A stretch of DNA of 64,000 nucleotides, taken from Phycisphaerales bacterium. Lineage in GTDB: Bacteria > Planctomycetota > Phycisphaerae > Phycisphaerales > UBA1924. Under the pieces are notes generated by a model. It saw only the letters and a list, made by a program, of their open reading frames with translations, had not been told where the DNA came from and did not search any database. The position numbers were made by a program, and so were the translations under genes. This document shows positions 9,162-16,641 of the stretch, piece by piece. Location: NCBI GenBank assembly GCA_020847535.1, contig JADLBU010000127.1:1-64000 (forward strand), in the 5' to 3' direction. Within the stretch, counting starts at the first letter, position 1. Every line of letters starts with the position of its first letter.

Positions 9162-10457
9162 CTAGTTCAGCGGTCCCACATCGCTGGGCGGCAGCACCTG
9201 GTACATCGTCGGGAGCAGGTAATTTCGGCCCGAATACGTGAACACTCGGCCGCTGATCTCGATCGCCGCACGATCCCCGCGCCCCCCCACCACTTCTTCC
9301 ATCCGCTGGACGATCTGGCTGGGGAGCAGCGCCATCGGCGCTTCCACGCGTCTCGCCCCGGCCGGGCTGGTCGCAGCGTTGTCGAAGGAGATTCCCGGGG
9401 AGCCATCCGAGAGCCGGATCAGCCGGCCGCGGCGAGCCGTGATCACCGATCCCTCCGCCATGGGCCAGCCACGCGCGGACCTCGCGGCCTCGCTGCCCGA
9501 GGGATCTGTTGCTCCGGTATCGCCCGCGGGTTTCTCATCGGGGGCCTTGGCATCGGCTCCCGGCGCTGCGGGCGGCGGTTCGGGATTCCTGCCGGCATCG
9601 CGCGACAGCCCGCGATTGGCGGTTCGCCGGTCTTCCAGTTCCCGGATCAATGTCTCCACCTGTGCATCCCGATCTTCGCGATCCGGATCGATCGTCTCTT
9701 TCGTGGGCGCCGACTCCGGCTCGGCATCGGAGTTGTCAGCGGGCGCGGGGGTGCGGGTGGGTGTGGGGGTATGGACAGTGGTCGCGCCGCTCGCCTCCGC
9801 AGGCTTGGCGGGTTCAACAAGCTCGATCTGGAAGGTCGTCGGGAGCAGGTATTCGCGCTGTCGATAGACGGTGACCTGGCCGCTGAGGGTCGCCCGCGCC
9901 CTGGCCGGTGAATCAACGCCCGCCGAGTCGACCCGGAGCCCGGCAGCGCTCTCCAGCCGCGCCAGGGTCTGGCTGGGGAGGAGCACCATCGGCCGGCTGG
10001 TGCGGGCTGGGCTGCCCTTGTCGGGGATGAAGATGACATCGCCGGTCCGGGCGACCATCAGCTCTCCGCGCTGCTTGATGATGAAGATGCCCTCGCGAGC
10101 ACGGCGAGCGACCGGCACGGGGATTCCGCTCTCGGGCGCTCGGGGACCGGCGGCGGGCTTGGCGGGCGCTGCGGGGCTTTGTGATGGGCCGGTGGTCGGC
10201 TTGATCGCATCGGTTTCGTTACGCCGCTTCATGCGGCCGGCCTCATCATCGCTCGCCGGCTGCTCGGGGGCCTGGGCCGGGGTTGGTTCTGGCGCTGGTT
10301 CGGCCGGCTTCTCCGAATCGGCGGGCTGGGCCTCCTGATACCCGCTCGCCGGGGGCAGGGGCATCCACGAGATCAGTGCGCACGCGAGCAGGCCGCGGGC
10401 GAGCCCTGGCCGCACGTTCAACCGCAACTTCCATGTGCCTATATCAACCGTGCCCAT
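9162..10457 (-). CDS. Secreted protein with a duplicated domain, unknown function
   Basis: About 431 residues. The ATG at 10457 has GAGG five bases upstream and directly precedes a signal peptide (LARGLLACALISWMPLPPASG). A Pro/Glu-rich linker leads into two copies of one domain of about 80 residues. The first runs ELMVARTGDVIFIPDKG...PMVLLPSQTLARLE...VTVYRQREYLLPTTFQI; the second runs SVITARRGRLIRLSDGS...PMALLPSQIVQRME...VFTYSGRNYLLPTMYQV. The shared PM(V/A)LLPSQ and (R/N)-x-YLLPT signatures make the duplication clear. Separated by an acidic, Ala/Pro-rich linker, this suits a periplasmic or surface adaptor. It precedes the prepilin gene on the same strand. Confidence 0.75.
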   Translation of the reverse strand: MGTVDIGTWKLRLNVRPGLARGLLACALISWMPLPPASGYQEAQPADSEKPAEPAPEPTPAQAPEQPASDDEAGRMKRRNETDAIKPTTGPSQSPAAPAKPAAGPRAPESGIPVPVARRAREGIFIIKQRGELMVARTGDVIFIPDKGSPARTSRPMVLLPSQTLARLESAAGLRVDSAGVDSPARARATLSGQVTVYRQREYLLPTTFQIELVEPAKPAEASGATTVHTPTPTRTPAPADNSDAEPESAPTKETIDPDREDRDAQVETLIRELEDRRTANRGLSRDAGRNPEPPPAAPGADAKAPDEKPAGDTGATDPSGSEAARSARGWPMAEGSVITARRGRLIRLSDGSPGISFDNAATSPAGARRVEAPMALLPSQIVQRMEEVVGGRGDRAAIEISGRVFTYSGRNYLLPTMYQVLPPSDVGPLN

Positions 10458-10678
10458 GTCAACCTCGCTTGGCGTGCCCGGCCCGGACAACCCCAGGGCG
10501 AATCATTCCACCGTGATGCTATCGGCTTGGAGGTCTGTGAAACCAGGAAAAGGGGTGGGATTGGGGAGGCAGGATTGGGGAAGCAGGTTGTTGGCAAGCG
10601 GGACGGCGAACGGTGGTTGATTCCCGCGATGCGGGCTCGTAGTGTGGAGTCCTGCCGGGCCCGGTTCCGGCCGGACCC

Positions 10679-10759
10679 GGGCGGGTGCCAGAGTGGACAA
10701 ATGGAGCGGATTGCAAATCCGCTGCGCAAGCTTCGTGGGTTCGAATCCCACCCCGCCCT
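10679..10759 (+). tRNA. tRNA-Cys (anticodon GCA)
   Basis: Acceptor stem GGGCGGG (10679-10685) pairs perfectly with CCCGCCC (10752-10758). The anticodon stem GCGGA/TCCGC carries loop TTGCAAA with anticodon GCA at 10713-10715. The T arm is GTGGG-TTCGAAT-CCCAC. The discriminator base is T at 10759, the identity base for cysteinyl-tRNA synthetase. CCA is not encoded. The D arm has a three-pair stem CCA/TGG, and the variable region (10723-10734) is 12 nt instead of the usual 4-5. Confidence 0.93.
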
Positions 10760-10797
10760 TTGCCTCCGAGGAGATTGTCGGACGACCCTCCGAGCCA

Positions 10798-10923
10798 AGA
10801 CACTCACCGCAGAGGCACAGAGAGCACAGAGAAAGAACCGGAGGAAGCATGGAAGGGACTCGGTCGTCCTGGTGGTTCCTGTTGTTCTCTCGGTGACCTC
10901 CGTGCCCTCCGTTGGTGAATGTC
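10798..10923. repeat. Imperfect inverted repeat of the CACxGAG family
   Basis: The left arm (10798-10838) and the reverse complement of the right arm (10880-10923) share the pattern AGACAxTCACC, then GAGGCAC-type and CACxGAGA blocks, and end in GAAC. The right arm ends at the ABC-F stop codon. Related single arms occur at 47842-47878 and 51162-51199. It could act as a 3' stem-loop for the ABC-F transcript or be a small non-autonomous mobile repeat. Confidence 0.55.
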
Positions 10924-12933
10924 TTACTCCATCGCCTCTTCCGCCCTACGGGACCACTCAAATTCCAGTGGTTCCAGCTCCGAACTGAGCGCCGATCGCT
11001 CATCCCCCAGCTTCTGTGCCTTCGTCGGGTTTGACCACACATCCCCCATCTGCTCATCGATCTGGCGGATCCGGGATTGGATCTGCTCGATGCGGGTCTC
11101 GATCTGCTCGGTCTTCATGCGCTCGAGCTTGCTGAGGGGGCCGGACGGCGATGAGGCCGGCTTTTTCTGTTGCTGCTGCTTCTTCTTGTCCTCGGCAGCG
11201 CGATTGCGGGCCTTCTCTGCATCCTCACGGCGTCGCTTGGCTTCGGCCTCTGCGGAGGCGATCTCTTTGGCGCGCTCCTGGTGCTTCTCGTGCCACTCGG
11301 TGTAGCCGCCGTGGAAGATCTCGGCGTTTCCCTTGCCATCGAGCACAACCAGGTGATCACAGGTGCTGTCGATGAGGGCGCGGTCGTGGCTGATCAGGAT
11401 CAGCGTGCCCTCGTAACCACCCTCGACGCTCAGGCAATCTTCGAGGCGCTCTGCGCTCGAGATATCCAGGTGGTTGGTCGGCTCGTCCAGGATCAGGAGG
11501 TTTTTGGCGGAGCTGATGAGGCCGGCGAGCACCGCGCGGGAGCGTTCTCCGCCGGAGAGCGTCCCCAGCTCGCGCTGCTGCTCATCCCCGCTGAAGAGGA
11601 ACGCGCCGGCGAGGTTGCGGGCCTGCTGCTCGCTCATCTGCACGCCGGGGACTTCCTTGGCGATGATGTCCTGGAGGTAGCGGTAGACGATCTTGCCCGG
11701 ATCGAGCCCGGCGTGGTTCTGCGAGTAGTAACCGATCTTGAGGTTGGAGCCGAGCTTGGAAGTACCGTTGTCGATATCGATCTGCCCGAGCAGGCAGCGC
11801 ACCAGCGTCGTCTTGCCCGCGCCGTTGGGGCCGATGATCGCCCACCGCTCCCCGCGGCTGATCTTGACGCTCAGATCGTGGAAGAGAACCTTGGGCTCGC
11901 CGTTGTCGTTGGTGTACTGCTTGGAGAGGCCGTTGGCGGCGAACACCATGTCGCCGCTGCGCTCGGCCTTGGGGAGCTCCATCTTGAAGTTCGCCAACTC
12001 CACCGGGCGCTCGAGCTGGTTGTCCCGGCGGGCGCGGGCAAGCTTGGTCGCCCGCCCGCGAGCCTCCTTGGCACGCTGACCGGCCTTGTACTTGAGGACG
12101 AACTGCTCCTCCTTGTCGAACTTCTTCTGCTGGTTCTCAAAGGCTCGGGCCATCGCCATGCGCCGCTCCGCGCGCAGCTCGACGAAGGTCGCGTAGTTGC
12201 CGGGATAGTCGATCAGCCGGCATTGCTCAGTCTCGATAATGCGATCGACGACGTTGTCGAGGAGGTAGCGGTCGTGCGAGATCACCACGACCGCGCCCTT
12301 GTACTCCTCACGCAGGAACTGTTCGAGCCACAGGCGACCATCGATATCGAGGTGGTTGGTGGGCTCATCCAGCAGCAGCACATCGGGCTCTTCAAGCAGG
12401 AGCTTGGCGAGCGCCAGCCGGCCCTTCTGGCCGCCCGAGAGCCCCGAGACGGGGATCGTGAACTGGGCATCGGTGAAACCCAGCCCGTGCAGGATCTGAT
12501 CGATCTTGTGGTCGATCGCGTACCCGCCCATCGCATCGATCTGGCGCTCGATCTCCTCCTGCTTCCTCATCAGCTTCTCGAGCTGCTCGGGGGTCGCGGT
12601 CGCCATCTTGTCGTAGATCTTGTGCTGCTCCTCGTGCAGGTCGTGGAGCTTCTCGAAGGCGCGCTCGGCGGCCTCGCGCAGCGTGTCGGTGGGTTCGAGG
12701 ATCGGATCCTGGTGCAGGTACCCGGCGCGGCTGCCGCGCTGGAGGGAGATGAACCCCTCATCGGGCTTGATCAGCCCCGCCATGACCTTCAGGAGCGTGG
12801 ACTTTCCCGCCCCGTTGCGGCCGACGACACCGATCCGCTCGTTGGGCTCAATGGAGATGGAGACCCCATCAAGAATGATGCGGCTGCCGTACACAACCCT
12901 GATATTTGTCGCTGCGAGTACTGACACGGGCAA
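10924..12933 (-). CDS. ABC-F family ATPase (Uup-like)
   Basis: A 669-residue soluble protein with two ABC domains and no membrane segment. Domain 1 has Walker A GRNGAGKST, signature LSGGQKGRLALAKLL and Walker B LLLDEPTNHLD. Domain 2 has GPNGAGKTT, LSGGERSRAVLAGL and LLILDEPTNHLD. The linker between them is highly charged, and the C-terminus ends in a Lys/Glu-rich coiled coil (KLERMKTEQIETRIEQIQ onward), as in Uup. ABC-F proteins bind the ribosomal E site and relieve stalls or protect from antibiotics; the exact subgroup cannot be settled by eye. It is the last gene of a minus-strand run starting near 16.5 kb, 24 bp after the phosphatase gene. Confidence 0.92.
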   Translation of the reverse strand: MPVSVLAATNIRVVYGSRIILDGVSISIEPNERIGVVGRNGAGKSTLLKVMAGLIKPDEGFISLQRGSRAGYLHQDPILEPTDTLREAAERAFEKLHDLHEEQHKIYDKMATATPEQLEKLMRKQEEIERQIDAMGGYAIDHKIDQILHGLGFTDAQFTIPVSGLSGGQKGRLALAKLLLEEPDVLLLDEPTNHLDIDGRLWLEQFLREEYKGAVVVISHDRYLLDNVVDRIIETEQCRLIDYPGNYATFVELRAERRMAMARAFENQQKKFDKEEQFVLKYKAGQRAKEARGRATKLARARRDNQLERPVELANFKMELPKAERSGDMVFAANGLSKQYTNDNGEPKVLFHDLSVKISRGERWAIIGPNGAGKTTLVRCLLGQIDIDNGTSKLGSNLKIGYYSQNHAGLDPGKIVYRYLQDIIAKEVPGVQMSEQQARNLAGAFLFSGDEQQRELGTLSGGERSRAVLAGLISSAKNLLILDEPTNHLDISSAERLEDCLSVEGGYEGTLILISHDRALIDSTCDHLVVLDGKGNAEIFHGGYTEWHEKHQERAKEIASAEAEAKRRREDAEKARNRAAEDKKKQQQQKKPASSPSGPLSKLERMKTEQIETRIEQIQSRIRQIDEQMGDVWSNPTKAQKLGDERSALSSELEPLEFEWSRRAEEAME

Positions 12934-12957
12934 TCATATGGAGCGCTCGTGTGGAAT

Positions 12958-13479
12958 TCATCGCATCAGATGGTCGAGAAACCCGCGGCATGCCCGGTCG
13001 AGCATGTGGTACATCTTCTCGAAGCCGTCTTCCCCACCGTAGTAGGGATCGGGGACATCCAGCTCATCCCCCTTGAGGCTCTTCATCTCCGGATCGAATT
13101 CCCGCATCAGGTGGATGCGTGAGCCGTGCCGGCCCTGGATGGCGAGCCATCGCATGTGGGAATTGTCCATCGCAATGATCCAGGGGAAGTCGGTGAAATC
13201 GTGCCCGGGTCGGAACGCCCTTGCGGTGTGCTTCATGGGGATGCCGTAGCGGGCGGCGACCGCGCGGGTGCGTGGATCGGCATCGTCCCCGGCGTGCCAG
13301 GAGCCGGTGCCGCAGGAGGCGATCTGGAACTGGTCGATGACCCGCCGCTCGCCGGCGATGTGTCGGAAGATCGCCTCGGCGAGCGGGGAACGGCAGATGT
13401 TCCCCGTGCAGACGAACAGCACGCCGGTGCGGGCCGGCTGATCGGCGGAGCTTGGCTTGGTGGCGTGACTCTTGCTCAT
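12958..13479 (-). CDS. Low-molecular-weight protein tyrosine phosphatase
   Basis: The catalytic P-loop VCTGNICRS (CX5R) lies near residue 24, preceded by the strand GVLFVC, and the general-acid Asp is in the DPYYGGEDGF motif, the family's DPxY signature. The 173-residue length includes a short Ser/Ala-rich N-terminal extension. Bacterial members usually dephosphorylate tyrosine kinases that regulate polysaccharide export, or arsenate; no arsenic genes are near. It lies between a glycosyltransferase-like gene and the ABC-F gene with gaps under 30 bp, so it is co-transcribed with them. Confidence 0.92.
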   Translation of the reverse strand: MSKSHATKPSSADQPARTGVLFVCTGNICRSPLAEAIFRHIAGERRVIDQFQIASCGTGSWHAGDDADPRTRAVAARYGIPMKHTARAFRPGHDFTDFPWIIAMDNSHMRWLAIQGRHGSRIHLMREFDPEMKSLKGDELDVPDPYYGGEDGFEKMYHMLDRACRGFLDHLMR

Positions 13480-13495
13480 CGGACTTCGACCGCCC

Positions 13496-14485
13496 TCATC
13501 GTGTCCAGCGTGCCATCAACTCATCGGCCAGAACCTGTTGATCCTTGCACACGCCGGGAGGGATGCGCCGGTGTGATTGCCACTGGTGGATCGCATCGCG
13601 CAGGGCTGCGGCGGTCAGGGCGTATTCGGTTGCACACGCCGGGTTGAGGGATTCATCTCCACCCTCGACCACATCGCTGGTGGGCTCGATGACCCGAAGC
13701 CCGCGGGCCGCGGCGAGCGCTGCGGCGGGGTAGCGATCGCGCCGAGCGCTTCGCGGCAGGACGGCGATGTCCGCCGCATCGAGCAATTCGATCCCCGATC
13801 GCTCCGAGACCACCAGCGGGCTGGTGATCAGGGCATCCCGGTGCAGGACCGCAGCCCGATGAATGCCCCGCACCCCGCGCGGGATCACCAGCGTGAACCG
13901 TTCACCGGCCTTGTCGGTCATCCCGATGATCCGAAAGAGCCACGCGGCCTCGCCATCGTCCGGGGGATCGGCCGCGAACAGGACCACTGGACGCGTGCCA
14001 TCGATCCCGAGTTGGGATCGCAGCTCCTCCCCGCGCGCCCGCCGTAGCAGGTCTTCCTCTTCAAGCCGGTCGGTGATCTCCAGCAGCGCGCCGAGCAGCT
14101 CGTGCGTGGGCGGAGCCGCGATCCGCACGACCGCGGGATCGATCGCATCCACCAGCGAGGCGTGCCAGGGCTGCACGACATCAAACCGCTCCCGCAACCG
14201 CAGCAACCCGCTGATCGCCCCCCGCGCCAGCCCCGGCCGGCCCAGGGGCGGAGACACGCGGTCACGCACCGCCACACCCAGCCGCTCCAGCCGCCGTTGC
14301 GTATCCGATCCGCCGATCGCCAGCACGCGATGCTCGAACCCGGGGGTCAGCCGCATCCCCGCCCGGCACGCGAGCGGTGCGGCATCTCCCGCCGCCCGCG
14401 ATGATTCACCATGGCGCAGCGGCATCCGCCCTCCGCGCCATCGCGGACGGCTCGCCGTCACCACATGAAGCACACGGATCGCCAT
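13496..14485 (-). CDS. Glycosyltransferase-like protein (GT-B fold, degenerate)
   Basis: 329 residues. The start MAIRVLHVVTAS looks like a GT4 N-terminal strand, and the second half has PVVLFAADPPDDGEAAWLF and SGIELLDAADIAVLPR, resembling the donor-binding half of GT-B enzymes. The usual acceptor-side Gly-rich loop is replaced by an Arg-rich segment, and the EX7E pair is not obvious, so activity may be lost or changed. Neighbours are a lipoprotein gene 44 bp upstream and a tyrosine phosphatase 16 bp downstream. Family placement is tentative. Confidence 0.6.
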   Translation of the reverse strand: MAIRVLHVVTASRPRWRGGRMPLRHGESSRAAGDAAPLACRAGMRLTPGFEHRVLAIGGSDTQRRLERLGVAVRDRVSPPLGRPGLARGAISGLLRLRERFDVVQPWHASLVDAIDPAVVRIAAPPTHELLGALLEITDRLEEEDLLRRARGEELRSQLGIDGTRPVVLFAADPPDDGEAAWLFRIIGMTDKAGERFTLVIPRGVRGIHRAAVLHRDALITSPLVVSERSGIELLDAADIAVLPRSARRDRYPAAALAAARGLRVIEPTSDVVEGGDESLNPACATEYALTAAALRDAIHQWQSHRRIPPGVCKDQQVLADELMARWTR

Positions 14486-14529
14486 CTTGGCCGCTATTCG
14501 CGAAACTTCCCCCCACGCGTTGCCGGTTC

Positions 14530-15231
14530 CTACAGCGTCGCCTTCGAGCCCATGCCGGCGGCCTCGCGGGCGATGTACTCGACAAACAATTGCGCCACAC
14601 CCAGCCCTGCGCGGCTCGCGGCCTCCTGCCGCACGTTGTACATCTCGCCGGGCGAGTTGCTCAGCGTGCCCTGCTTGGGCGGGGACTGCACACCCAGGGC
14701 GTATCCCTCGGGCTCCTCAGGCCACAGGCGCTTCTCGGTGATCGCATCGATCACCTTTATCCGCATCGCCGTCGATGGCGCCACCGTCTGGCCGTCGCGC
14801 GAGAGAGAGAACGAATCGATCGTCACGTACACCACGATATCCGCGCTCACCGCCCGCCCGATCTCGGAGATCGTCATCGGAGAGCCGAAGCGATCCTTGC
14901 TCGCCGCCGCAATCGCCGACCTCGAATCGATCAGGTCGTTGACAGCCCCCTTCTCCATCAGCACCTGCCCGGTCGCCGAGGCGATCATCTCGCGAAGGTC
15001 GCGCGAGGGCAGCTTGCTGTTGCGGTCATCGACGAAGACGACGGTGGATTTGTCTCGCGGCAGCTCGAACTTGGGCGGGATCTTCGCATCGGGGCCGTGG
15101 ACGACGTAGAACACCGCGCTGGCGATGTTGCAGCCACCGGCGATGAGCGCAGCGCCCAGACTCAACCCGGCCGCCGCGGTGAGAACGGCGATCCGGAAAG
15201 ACGCGCGGGGGGTGAGAGAGTGGAGGCTCAT
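14530..15231 (-). CDS. Lipoprotein of unknown function, paralogue of the next gene
   Basis: About 233 residues from the ATG at 15231. A signal peptide ends in the lipobox LIAGGC, so the protein should be lipidated. The mature part has the pattern TVVFVDDRNSKLPSRDLREM, SEIGRAVSADIVVYVTIDSF and a closing GVAQLFVEYIAREA helix. The neighbouring gene 15303-16004 shows the same order of elements. The alternating strand-helix pattern recalls LpoB/TolB-N-like envelope lipoproteins, but I do not claim the family. It is part of the same minus-strand run as the glycosyltransferase-like gene. Confidence 0.7.
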   Translation of the reverse strand: MSLHSLTPRASFRIAVLTAAAGLSLGAALIAGGCNIASAVFYVVHGPDAKIPPKFELPRDKSTVVFVDDRNSKLPSRDLREMIASATGQVLMEKGAVNDLIDSRSAIAAASKDRFGSPMTISEIGRAVSADIVVYVTIDSFSLSRDGQTVAPSTAMRIKVIDAITEKRLWPEEPEGYALGVQSPPKQGTLSNSPGEMYNVRQEAASRAGLGVAQLFVEYIAREAAGMGSKATL

Positions 15232-15302
15232 GCCTGATGCGTGCCTTTCGTAAGTGAGATCCCGATCCAGCTCTTGCCGCGCCGATGGTCCTGCCCCCGG
15301 CC

Positions 15303-16004
15303 TCAATACCCCTGCCCGGGCTTGGGGTAGTACGGCTCTTCGTGCGTGTAGAAGAAGACCGAGGTCCGCTCGACGAACCTCCCCAGCAGCGCGGAGGAAA
15401 TCACATCGCGCCCGTACTGCTCGGGCCCGATTCCCTTCTGATCGGGGAACCCGACGCGGATGGGCCGGCTGAAGGCGTAGTCATCCGAGACCGGCCCATC
15501 GGCCTCGACGACCGACACCTGGCCCGAGGCAGCGCCCTCCCAGAGGTACTGGTTGCCCGGATCGTTGAGCCGGAATTCCTGGAGCTCGACGACGATCAGC
15601 CGCTGGACGCCCAGGTGCTGGGCCAGCTCCCCGCGGGGCTTGGCGAGCAGCTGCGGGTTGTTCAGCAGGTACTGCACGAGCTGAACGCTGGGCATGCCGT
15701 ACGAAGGCTGGGCATTGCGGAGAACGTTCTCGTTGATCCGCTCGTTGATGGTTGCCGTGATCCCCGGGAAGTCGGCCTCGATGGAGCGATCGGCGATCAC
15801 CACGACGGCGACCGACTTGCCGACGATGCCGATGTACTCAGCCTCGACCGAGTGCGTGCTGGATTGGCGATAGCTCTCGATCATACCGCCCAGGAGCGTG
15901 CATCCGGTCAGGCTCCCGGCGCTGCCGATCAGGCCGCAGCAGAGGGCGCACGCGGCGATCTCACGCACGGTGGACCAGAGTCCAGAGGTTGACAGGTGTC
16001 CCAT
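15303..16004 (-). CDS. Lipoprotein of unknown function, paralogue of the previous gene
   Basis: About 233 residues from MGHLSTSG at 16004, with lipobox GSLTGC. The mature domain begins with VAVVVIADRSIEADFPGITA and continues with AQHLGVQRLIVVELQEFRLND, matching the order VVV-D, D-x3-I, (A/G)-x2-(L/V)-x-V-V-V, F-x-L seen in its downstream neighbour. The two probably arose by tandem duplication followed by wide divergence, and may form a hetero-pair in the envelope. The gap to the next gene is 71 bp. Confidence 0.68.
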   Translation of the reverse strand: MGHLSTSGLWSTVREIAACALCCGLIGSAGSLTGCTLLGGMIESYRQSSTHSVEAEYIGIVGKSVAVVVIADRSIEADFPGITATINERINENVLRNAQPSYGMPSVQLVQYLLNNPQLLAKPRGELAQHLGVQRLIVVELQEFRLNDPGNQYLWEGAASGQVSVVEADGPVSDDYAFSRPIRVGFPDQKGIGPEQYGRDVISSALLGRFVERTSVFFYTHEEPYYPKPGQGY

Positions 16005-16034
16005 GTTCAATCCAATCGCCGATTCGGCCACGGC

Positions 16035-16532
16035 TCACCCGCCGGACGGGCCCCCGAAGGAAGAAATGCCCACGGGCACGCCCGGCGCTGCTCCCAAAGC
16101 CACCACCAGCTTGTACCCCCAGGAGATCGCCAGCAGCCCCAGCATCACCCAAATCCATCGGGGACGCAGGAGGAAAGCATAGCTCCCCATCACCGCCGAC
16201 CCGCTCACGGCAGTATACAAACAACCCCAAAAGCCTGCGGAAACCCCCAGCGCCAGGAGCAGGGCGAACGGCTGGACCCTGGCTGCGGCGAGCAGTTGGC
16301 CGTGGGAGGCGTGGGAAAAAGCGGTGGTCATGCCGCAGGTGGGGCAGGGCTTGTTGAAGGCGATGATCCAGCCGCAGGGGGGGAGCCCGAGCTGGCGATG
16401 GGTGCCCATGCCGCCGGAGGCGGGGGTGAGGGCGGAGGCGAGGGTGAGCCAGGCGAGCAACATGAACGCGAACATCGCGCAGAGCACCCGCTGCTTCTGG
16501 CTGCTGCGCTGTTGAGAAACGTCGGCGGGCAT
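16035..16532 (-). CDS. DUF2752 membrane protein
   Basis: 165 residues from the ATG at 16532. It has several membrane helices and the family hallmark CPTCGMTTAFSHASHG, a variant of the CPxCGxTRA motif of DUF2752, with GLPPCGWI just before. The function of DUF2752 is unknown; the Cys pair suggests metal binding or a redox role. It stands between htrA and the paired lipoprotein genes on the same strand, 30 bp before the first of them. Confidence 0.8.
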   Translation of the reverse strand: MPADVSQQRSSQKQRVLCAMFAFMLLAWLTLASALTPASGGMGTHRQLGLPPCGWIIAFNKPCPTCGMTTAFSHASHGQLLAAARVQPFALLLALGVSAGFWGCLYTAVSGSAVMGSYAFLLRPRWIWVMLGLLAISWGYKLVVALGAAPGVPVGISSFGGPSGG

Positions 16533-16641
16533 CACGGCTCCGACATGTGCCCCAGATGGGATCGCATGCACGCGTTGATGACGATACCTACATGACGCGA
16601 ACGAACTTCGGTTTGACCCTCGATGACTAACGCTCGCACGG

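Noticed and set aside
11170-12924. 584-codon open frame on the plus strand opposite ABC-F
   Set aside because: It mirrors the codon structure of the conserved ABC-F gene. Long antisense frames are expected at this GC content, and the sequence has no recognisable domain.
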